Assembly: GCA_016194835.1 (NCBI GenBank)
Contig: JACQAU010000133.1
Location: 1-6,087 of the forward strand
Reading direction: 5' to 3'
From: Deltaproteobacteria bacterium
GTDB taxonomy: Bacteria > Bdellovibrionota > UBA1018
DNA length: 6,087 nucleotides
Shown: one piece after another, positions 1 through 5,004 of the stretch
How positions within the stretch are numbered: the first letter of the stretch is position 1
How the letters are laid out: each line of letters opens with the position of its first letter
Program-made: the position numbers and the translations under genes
The notes under the pieces: model-generated
Databases searched by the model: none
What the model was told of the DNA's origin: nothing
Seen by the model: the letters and a program-made list of their open reading frames with translations, nothing else

Positions 1-201
1 TTGAATTAATTCAGGACTCCCGAATAACGCAAGCAAGGTCTGAACTTCCCTGAGTGAACCTAGAGCAATGAAGTAGAATTTTCTGCGATCAGGACTTGTA
101 GGCTTAGCAGAGCCCTCAACCTCGCTGAGGGCTGTGGAAAGCAGGTATTATTTAAAATCTTCATAAGAACATTTCAGTCTTGTTTTGACCACTTTTGTCA
201 C
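1..201 (-). pseudogene. Decayed four-helix-bundle (23S rRNA IVS-type) protein, partial
   Basis: Reading the minus strand from 147 to 1 gives 49 open codons that run off the left edge. They contain EGSAKPTSPDRRKFYF followed by IALGSLREVQTLLAL, which resembles the conserved centre of the four-helix-bundle proteins found in 23S rRNA intervening sequences and also as free-standing chromosomal genes; their function is not established. In the same frame a TAA at 148-150 precedes this part. Upstream of it a short stretch from a GTG at 199-201 reads CSYEDFK, reminiscent of the FEDLKVWQ-like opening of the family. The roughly 50 residues expected between opening and centre are missing, so I infer an internal deletion plus a stop. 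The family match of the downstream part is fairly secure by eye; the upstream remnant is weak. The right boundary is therefore approximate, and the true 3' end lies outside the window. Confidence 0.6.
111..133. repeat. Palindromic REP-like element inside the four-helix remnant
   Basis: AGCCCTCA at 111-118 and TGAGGGCT at 126-133 are perfect reverse complements separated by a 7-base loop, giving an 8-bp GC-rich stem in an AT-rich region. Read on the minus strand it encodes ALSEVEGS. The peptide LSEVEG is the usual by-product when dispersed CCCTGAGC...GAAGGG-type palindromes fall in coding sequence, so this may be a copy of a small dispersed palindrome rather than ancestral coding sequence. There is no T-run on either side, so it is not a convincing intrinsic terminator. 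Copy number cannot be judged from this window. Confidence 0.5.
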
Positions 202-234
202 ATTTTTTTGAGACAATATGTCGTTATTAGTAAG

Positions 235-268
235 ACAAAAATAAAAAAACTACAACTATTCCAATAGT
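235..268 (-). terminator. Weak candidate terminator after the E2 gene
   Basis: On the minus strand the last codons of the E2 gene form ACTAT-TGGA-ATAGT (255-268 on the plus strand), a short AT-rich stem that includes the TAG stop. It is followed by a U-rich tract (the A-rich run at 235-253 on the plus strand). The stem is short and has little GC, so intrinsic termination here is only possible. It is the only hairpin plus U-tract seen downstream of this operon. Confidence 0.3.
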
Positions 269-1455
269 AAGACGCTTGGATTTTCGACGGAGTGTATAAA
301 TTCTTTCATAAACTCAGCACCTACTGCACCATCTACAATCCTATGATCCAGTGAAATAGAAAAATACGTCCAATCACAAATAACAATCCCGTGGTGTCCA
401 TGAATATTTTTTACAACAGGTTTTTTAGAAATTTTATTAAATCCTAAAATCGCAACCTCAGGATAATTAATTATAGGTGTTGCAAAAAGTCCCCCAATAG
501 ATCCGGCATTTGTTATCGTAACCGTCCCACCCTGAAAGTCTTCAAGCTTAAGCTGTTTTTTTCTTGCTCTCTCAACCAAATCCTCTAGAGCCTTTGCAAG
601 TTGAAAGATGCCAAGGTGTTCTACTCCCTTTATAACAGGAGCCATAAGACCTTCATCTGTCTGAATCGACAAACCTATATTGTAATAATGCTTGTATACC
701 AACTCCCCTTTTTCTTCATCTAAAGTAGAATTTAAAATTGGAAATTTTTTCAGTGCATCCACCATAAATTTCATAATAAACGGTAAATAAGTAACTTTTA
801 TTCCCTTTTCTTTACCAACTATTTTAGCTTGATCTCTTAATTTAACCAATTCTGAAACATCTGCTTCTTCTACATAAGTAAAATGCGCCGCTTTATCTTT
901 TGATAATCGCATTTTTTCTGCGATTTTTTTTCTAAGACCACGCCATGGCACTCTTTCTTCCTTGCCTACTACATTGGGTGTCAAAGTTTTTTTAATATCC
1001 TCCTGAAGCACACGTCCATGAGGTCCAGAACCTGAAATTTTTGCTAGATCTACACCAGATTCTCTTGCTAATCGCCGTGTAGCAGGCGAAGCCAAAACCC
1101 TGGCTGAACCAGTTGATAACCCAGAAGAGCCTGGAGAAGAGACGGGTAAAACTGCGGCTGATTGAATAGTATTTATTTCTTGTATTTTAACCGCATGTTT
1201 TTGTTCACTTTGGGCTTTCGCACCAAATAAGTCATAATTTATTATTTCTTGACCTACTTTAATTATTTGGCCTTCTTTGGCTAAAAGCTCGATAATTTTC
1301 CCATCAAAAGGAGATGGAAACTCCACTGTGGCTTTGTCTGTCATGATTTCAAATAAAATTTGATCATGCTTTACAGTATCGCCAGCTTTGGTTTTCCAAA
1401 CGACCAATTCTCCCTCATGAACACCTTCTCCAAGTTCAGGTAATTTAAAATACAT
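256..1455 (-). CDS. Dihydrolipoamide acyltransferase, E2 of a 2-oxoacid dehydrogenase complex
   Basis: This is the E2 core of a pyruvate or branched-chain 2-oxoacid dehydrogenase complex. It transfers an acyl group from E1 through a swinging lipoyl arm to CoA in the cytoplasm. The 399 residues show all three parts: one lipoyl domain (about 1-77) with the acceptor lysine K41 in MTDKATVEF; an Ala/Pro/Ser-rich linker and a peripheral-subunit-binding domain (about 119-156, ASPATRRLARESGVDL and GSGPHGRV); and the catalytic domain (about 168-399) with the DHRIVDG motif, H371 and D375. The HFTYVEEADVSELVKLR stretch (191-207) is closer in style to branched-chain E2s, so the substrate (pdhC versus bkdB) is left open. 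The ATG has a strong ribosome-binding site and overlaps the end of the upstream rsmD-lipA frame by 11 bases. That gene makes the cofactor carried by K41. No E1 or E3 gene is in the window. Confidence 0.93.
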   Translation of the reverse strand: MYFKLPELGEGVHEGELVVWKTKAGDTVKHDQILFEIMTDKATVEFPSPFDGKIIELLAKEGQIIKVGQEIINYDLFGAKAQSEQKHAVKIQEINTIQSAAVLPVSSPGSSGLSTGSARVLASPATRRLARESGVDLAKISGSGPHGRVLQEDIKKTLTPNVVGKEERVPWRGLRKKIAEKMRLSKDKAAHFTYVEEADVSELVKLRDQAKIVGKEKGIKVTYLPFIMKFMVDALKKFPILNSTLDEEKGELVYKHYYNIGLSIQTDEGLMAPVIKGVEHLGIFQLAKALEDLVERARKKQLKLEDFQGGTVTITNAGSIGGLFATPIINYPEVAILGFNKISKKPVVKNIHGHHGIVICDWTYFSISLDHRIVDGAVGAEFMKEFIHSVENPSVLLLE

Positions 1456-2968
1456 TTTGACTCTCCTTAAGTAGTATATTTTTTATAAAAAACTCACCGG
1501 CTCTATAACTTGATCTTATCATAGGCCCAGAAGCCACATACAAAAAACCATAAGATTTAGCTCTTTCACCAAGCTGAGTAAACTCTTCTGGTGTTAAATA
1601 TCTCTCAACAGGCAAATGCATAAGCGACGGCCTTAAATACTGGCCCAAAGTTAAAACATCTATCCCATAGTCTCTTAAATCATGAAAAGCTTCTTCAAGT
1701 TCACTCAACTCTTCTCCCAAGCCCAACATAATCGAACTCTTGGTTATCAATTTTCTAGCTTGCGCATGTTTTTTTGCTTCTAAAAGCGTTTTTAAAGACT
1801 GCTCGTAACCAGCTCTTGGATCCCGCACCCGTTTTTGAAGCCCTCTCACTGTTTCAATATTATGAGCGTAAACATCTACACCTGAATCAACCACTATAGA
1901 GACGGCTTTCGTATCTCCTTTAAAATCCGGAACCAAAGCTTCTACTATAATTTTAGGATTTCGCTTTTTAATAGCTTGTATTGTTTTTGCAAAATGTGTT
2001 GCCCCGCCGTCTTGCAAGTCATCTCGATCTACAGAGGTGAGTACCACATACTGAAGCCCTAAACTCACAACACTTTCTGCCACACTCTCTGGCTCTTCTG
2101 AATCCAATGGTGGAGGTTGTCTTGCGGTTTTAACTGCACAAAACCGGCAAGCCCTCGTGCAAATGTCTCCACCAAGCATAAAAGTTGCGGTTCCAGTGGC
2201 CCAACACTCAGTCAAATTTGGACAGTGAGCTTCTTCACACACTGTGTGCATAGCATGCTTTTTTAAAAGACCTTTTAAATTTAAATAACTCTCACCACCG
2301 GGAGGACGGGTTTTAAGCCACGGCGGTTTTTTCTCAGCTAAAATTTGTGCTGCTTTAGAAGGAGAAAGTGGATCGCGTTTGTTATTTAACGGCACAAATC
2401 CATACGTTGTCAGAATGCTTTCGCCATAGGTTTTCTCTCTGATTTTAACAAGTCCAGGCACAGGCTTATCAGGAGGCGCGCAAATAGATTTTTGCCTACC
2501 CCAATCCAAAAAAAGCTTACCGCTATTGGAACGTAAAAGTTCACTAATTGGTAAAACCTTAAAAAGTTTCTCCTCCCACCCTTCGGTATAAGGGGGATCA
2601 ACAAGGATAAAATCAAAAGGAGCTTCTTTTATTAAAAATCCTTTAGAGTTTTCGACCCGCTGATGTATTACGCGCATTGTGTCATTTAGTCCAAAAGGTG
2701 ATCCTAAAAGCTCAGCATTTTTTTTAAGTCTTTGCATATTTACTAAAGAACTTTCGACAAACACTACAAAACTTGCCCCTCGCGAAAGTGCTTCAAACCC
2801 GAGTGTTCCAGTTCCTGCAAACAAATCCAATACTCTGGCACCTGAGATTTCAGATTGAATAGAATTAAAAAGCGCTTGCCTTAATATCACACGCGCAGGA
2901 CGGGTTTTTACGCTATCAGGAGCAAGAATTTTCCTACCCCTCCATGTACCAGCAGTAATCTTTAACAT
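1445..2968 (-). CDS. RsmD-LipA fusion: 16S rRNA guanine-N2 methyltransferase joined to lipoyl synthase
   Basis: One uninterrupted frame of 507 residues, counted from the ATG at 2968. Residues about 1-190 are RsmD-like, the SAM-dependent methyltransferase of 16S rRNA G966 (E. coli numbering): ITAGTWRGRKI at the N-terminus, TRPARVILRQALFN, the SAM-binding DLFAGTGTLGFEALSRGA (48-65) and catalytic DPPY (124-127). Residues about 192-507 are a full-length LipA, the radical-SAM enzyme that inserts two sulfurs into protein-bound octanoyl groups. It has the auxiliary-cluster cysteines C244, C249 and C255 (CEEAHCPNLTEC), the radical-SAM CTRACRFC (C270, C274, C277), SVDRDDL, and the C-terminal RSSYRA whose serine binds the auxiliary cluster in LipA. 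The two are separated by about 15 residues with no stop and no Met; the nearest alternative lipA start is a GTG at 2395 without a clear ribosome-binding site. The chosen ATG overlaps the stop of the upstream glycosyltransferase by 7 bases (ATGTTAA), suggesting translational coupling; its own ribosome-binding site is poor. A TTG at 3013 is possible but would add 15 residues unlike RsmD. Confidence 0.9.
   Translation of the reverse strand: MLKITAGTWRGRKILAPDSVKTRPARVILRQALFNSIQSEISGARVLDLFAGTGTLGFEALSRGASFVVFVESSLVNMQRLKKNAELLGSPFGLNDTMRVIHQRVENSKGFLIKEAPFDFILVDPPYTEGWEEKLFKVLPISELLRSNSGKLFLDWGRQKSICAPPDKPVPGLVKIREKTYGESILTTYGFVPLNNKRDPLSPSKAAQILAEKKPPWLKTRPPGGESYLNLKGLLKKHAMHTVCEEAHCPNLTECWATGTATFMLGGDICTRACRFCAVKTARQPPPLDSEEPESVAESVVSLGLQYVVLTSVDRDDLQDGGATHFAKTIQAIKKRNPKIIVEALVPDFKGDTKAVSIVVDSGVDVYAHNIETVRGLQKRVRDPRAGYEQSLKTLLEAKKHAQARKLITKSSIMLGLGEELSELEEAFHDLRDYGIDVLTLGQYLRPSLMHLPVERYLTPEEFTQLGERAKSYGFLYVASGPMIRSSYRAGEFFIKNILLKESQNVF
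1461..1468 (-). promoter_or_regulatory. Strong ribosome-binding site of the E2 gene
   Basis: The minus strand reads AAGGAGAG, with GGAG seven bases before the ATG at 1455-1453. It lies inside the last codons of lipA, so the E2 gene can be initiated independently although it overlaps the upstream frame. It is the clearest ribosome-binding site in the minus-strand block and fixes the E2 start. Confidence 0.8.
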
Positions 2969-4014
2969 AAGCTTAAATAAGCATCTTCTAAGTTTTTTGC
3001 AATAGAATCCCAAGAATACTTGTTCATTAAATCTTCTCTTAAATTTAGTGTAATACGTTTTTGCTCAGCCATTGAGTCATTAATGGCTGTTTTAAGCTCA
3101 GAAACTGAATTTGGTGAAACAAATTTTGCATAAGCTTGAAATATGTCTTTACTAGACATATTATGGCTTAAAATTAGAGGTGTGCCAGCTAAAGCTGCCT
3201 CTAAAGCCGAAATTCCAAACGTTTCAAAATGACTGGGTAAAACAAAAACACTTGCTGAGGCATAAGCAGATCTCAATAATAGATCATCGTTGTGAAAAGC
3301 ATTGAAAAAATAATATCTTGTATGACCAGTCGAATCTTGTGATTGCAGCTTCTGCGCCAGCTCCCTACATTCTCGTGCATAAGATAATTGATCAATATTT
3401 GCATCACCAATAAAAACCACTTGGCATTGCAGTTCTGCGCAAGCATTAATTATCGTCTTATGATTTTTGACAGGATCAAAACGCCCGACATGAAGCACAA
3501 AAGGACCATGAATCTTTGAATATTCTCTAAATATACCAGGACTGATGTCATGAAAAAAATACTCATTAACACCATTGGGAATGATTTTAATTTTCCGAGC
3601 AGGGACATTAAACATTTTCATTATACCCTTAGCTTCTAAAAAAGTTGTTGGAAAAATAAGATCTGGAATTCGAAAAAGAGATAATGCTAAATTTGTCTCA
3701 TCTCCTAGCAGAGCAAGAACTTTTTGTCTAAAACCTGAGTAATACCGTTTTATCCAATGCGTTTAGAACTTCATTACAGGCGTTACGCAGAAAGGAACTC
3801 CAGGCGCCAAATCTTTCATATTGGTCCACATGGACAGTTCTAATGTTGAAAAATAATGAATCACATCAAAATCAGATATATTATGACGCCATGGATTATA
3901 AATTTGTACATCATGTTTTCTGTTATTTAAGGCTTTTTTTAGGTCTAAAATAACTCTTTCTCCTCCACCAGGATTCTGAAAGGCCATAGCATAGGTAGAA
4001 AAAAGTATTCGCAT
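2962..4014 (-). pseudogene. GT4-family glycosyltransferase interrupted by an in-frame TAA
   Basis: The frame from the ATG at 4014 to the TAA at 2964-2962 would encode about 350 residues, the usual length of a GT-B fold, family 4 glycosyltransferase that moves a sugar from a nucleotide donor to a glycan acceptor on the cytoplasmic face. The N-terminal domain begins MRILFSTYAM with GGGERVILDL (16-25). The C-terminal domain shows IIPNGVNEYF, LHVGRFDPVKNHK and the EX7E signature in HFETFGISALEA (E264 and E272 of the full frame). After residue 83 a TAA at 3765-3763 interrupts it, and the same frame resumes at once with THWIKRYYSG and continues to the end, so a single nonsense change explains the break. 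An ATG at 3621 preceded by AAGGG could restart translation but would yield only the C-terminal domain, which should not be active alone. Its end overlaps the rsmD-lipA start, so restarted translation could still feed that gene. Confidence 0.8.
3763..3765 (-). other. Internal nonsense codon in the glycosyltransferase
   Basis: On the minus strand the context is TTC TAA ACG. Both flanks are coding in the same frame for one glycosyltransferase, and the frame upstream and downstream has no other stop. A Tyr, Gln, Lys or Glu codon could each become TAA by one base change, so the ancestral residue cannot be read off. Confidence 0.8.
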
Positions 4015-4064
4015 ACTACTAATGCTACTTCACTGAAGCACCTTTTTGGAATACCCTTTTAACC

Positions 4065-4574
4065 ATGCATCTACTTTTTATGGCGCACCCCTCATTTTTT
4101 CAAAAAAATGACTATTCCGAGGCTATCTCTTGGATAAATCTTTATGCGAAAGAACTTTGCAGATTAGGCCATCAAGTGACATTTTTTGAATCTCAAAATC
4201 ATAAAATCAAAGTTTTTGAATATATTTATTTTTTTTCTAACAATGACCCAGAGACATGGTACGAACTAAAAAAACTAAACAAAACTGTTTTTATTTGCCC
4301 TTTGTTTTTTTCTGGGGGTTTTTCAAAAGATTTTATTGTAAAGAAAATATCATACGCACTGAAATTTTTTAGAGCATGCATACAAAGGCGTTGGCCGCCA
4401 ATAGATAGCTCATTTTTTTTCAAATCTGCAAATCACTACTTTGTTTTTAAAAATCAGTTTTCTTATGTAAATAAAGTATGGAAAATTCCAGAAAATAAAA
4501 TAACTTTAATATCAGAAGACGCTAATGAAGCAGCCAAACTTACACATCAAACAATTGGAGAAGCTATATGTTGA
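4065..4574 (+). CDS. Glycosyltransferase N-terminal domain only (truncated GT4-like)
   Basis: A 169-residue frame that resembles the first Rossmann-like domain of GT-B glycosyltransferases: MHLLFMAHPSFF, then a helix ending AKELCRLGHQVTFFE (28-42), and near the end HYFVFKNQFSYVNKVWKIP followed by ENKITLIS (124-150), which matches the segment just before the domain linker. In the minus-strand neighbour the equivalent stretch is MKMFNVPARKIKIIPNGVNEY-like and leads into the donor-binding domain. Here it turns into SEDANEAAKLTHQTIGEAIC and stops, so the donor-binding domain with the EX7E motif is absent. It is probably a deletion remnant, although a small stand-alone protein is not excluded. No in-frame ATG/GTG/TTG lies between the upstream stop at 4020-4022 and the chosen ATG; a ribosome-binding site is not evident. 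Its stop overlaps an ATG with a good ribosome-binding site for the next gene. The divergent spacer to the minus-strand glycosyltransferase is only 50 bases. Confidence 0.6.
   Translation: MHLLFMAHPSFFQKNDYSEAISWINLYAKELCRLGHQVTFFESQNHKIKVFEYIYFFSNNDPETWYELKKLNKTVFICPLFFSGGFSKDFIVKKISYALKFFRACIQRRWPPIDSSFFFKSANHYFVFKNQFSYVNKVWKIPENKITLISEDANEAAKLTHQTIGEAIC
4557..4570 (+). promoter_or_regulatory. Ribosome-binding site and ATG of the acetyltransferase, in the wrong frame for it
   Basis: GGAG at 4557-4560 sits seven bases before the ATG at 4568, which overlaps the preceding stop as ATGTTGA. This is the best initiation signal in the plus-strand block. The frame it opens reads MLIMLVKIYDTSNVLFQK and ends at the TAG at 4664-4666, whereas the acetyltransferase body is in another frame. 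Removing one A from the A6 tract at 4617-4622 would join them. Confidence 0.65.
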
Positions 4575-4592
4575 TTATGCTTGTAAAAATTT

Positions 4593-4997
4593 ATGACACC
4601 AGTAATGTTTTATTTCAAAAAACAAAAAACAAGACTCACGCTCGGAGATGGAGTTTTTATAGGTAGAGGATCACTTATTGCTTGCAATCAAGAAATCACT
4701 ATCGGCACCAAAACCCAAATTGCTCATCAAGTTACCATCATTGATACGGATCATAAATTTAATAACACGGATCATAAATTTAATAACCCCAATAGTCCCA
4801 TTGCGGAACAGGGGGCAGAATGTTCACCAATTTACATTGGAGAAAACACCTGGATTGGAGCTGCCTCAATTGTATTGAGGGGAGTAAAAATAGGCAAAAA
4901 CTCAGTGATTGGAGCTGGCACTGTAGTCACAAAGGATGTCCAAGCTTTTAGTACATCAGTTGGAAATCCTAACAAAGAGCTTTCTAAAAGGACTTAG
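4593..4997 (+). CDS. Left-handed beta-helix (hexapeptide) acyltransferase, probably frameshifted at its head
   Basis: A 134-residue hexapeptide-repeat protein of the maltose/galactoside O-acetyltransferase-like family (WbbJ/WcaF type), which acetylates sugars from acetyl-CoA in polysaccharide synthesis. Coils include LGDGVFIGRGSLIA (17-30), ITIGTKTQIAHQVTIID (35-51), then the active-site loop with DTDHKFNN, SPIAEQGAE, and the C-terminal coils IYIGENTWIGAASIVLRG and VKIGKNSVIGAGTVVTKDV. In this family the histidine of the D-H motif is the catalytic base. The loop carries a perfect duplication of seven residues (TDHKFNN twice). The ATG at 4593 has no ribosome-binding site, whereas the ATG at 4568 has a very good one but lies in another frame. 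I infer that the original protein began at 4568 and that one extra base, most easily in the A6 tracts at 4617-4629, broke it. Whether the body is still made is unknown. The flippase gene follows seven bases after the stop. Confidence 0.75.
   Translation: MTPVMFYFKKQKTRLTLGDGVFIGRGSLIACNQEITIGTKTQIAHQVTIIDTDHKFNNTDHKFNNPNSPIAEQGAECSPIYIGENTWIGAASIVLRGVKIGKNSVIGAGTVVTKDVQAFSTSVGNPNKELSKRT
4617..4629 (+). repeat. Paired A6 tracts at the inferred frameshift
   Basis: AAAAAA at 4617-4622 and again at 4624-4629, separated by one C. Deleting one A from the first tract fuses the frame opened by the strong start at 4568 with the beta-helix frame, giving NVLFQKQKTRLTLGDG. Runs this short can slip during replication or transcription, but they are shorter than typical phase-variation tracts. 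Confidence 0.55.
4746..4787 (+). repeat. Perfect 21-bp tandem duplication in the acetyltransferase
   Basis: The unit at 4746-4766 (beginning ACGGATCATAAATTTAATAA) is repeated exactly at 4767-4787. Being 21 bp it keeps the frame and adds seven residues, so TDHKFNN appears twice in a row at the active-site loop. Identity is complete with no silent differences, which points to a recent event (or an assembly artefact). Confidence 0.95.
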
Positions 4998-5004
4998 TCA
5001 ACTT

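Noticed and set aside
111..133. Intrinsic terminator at the GC-rich hairpin
   Set aside because: No U-tract follows on either strand, and the hairpin lies in coding-like sequence.
1..160. Structured RNA such as 6S or tmRNA
   Set aside because: The sequence is better explained as minus-strand coding remnant with recognisable four-helix-bundle residues, and I found no matching RNA core motif.
2393..2395. GTG as an independent lipA start
   Set aside because: It is placed well for LipA, but no ribosome-binding site precedes it and no stop ends RsmD, so a separate lipA gene is not supported; kept only as a possible internal start.
2410..2616. 68-residue minus-strand frame
   Set aside because: It lies wholly inside the RsmD-LipA coding region in another frame and has no recognisable domain; overlap shadow.
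2966..3013. TTG start for RsmD-LipA at 3013
   Set aside because: The extra 15 residues are not RsmD-like, and the ATG at 2968 gives the normal RsmD N-terminus and a coupling overlap.
3763..3765. TAA reassigned to an amino acid (alternative code)
   Set aside because: The E2, RsmD-LipA and flippase frames contain no internal TAA, and TAA ends the RsmD-LipA and glycosyltransferase frames normally.
4015..4064. Divergent promoters between the two glycosyltransferase genes
   Set aside because: The spacer is only 50 bases and I see no convincing -35/-10 pair on either strand.
4226..4423. 65-residue minus-strand frame
   Set aside because: It is antisense to the truncated glycosyltransferase, lysine/serine-rich low-complexity, with no family motif.
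4678..4878. 66-residue plus-strand frame
   Set aside because: Out-of-frame shadow of the acetyltransferase; its internal repeat only reflects the 21-bp duplication.
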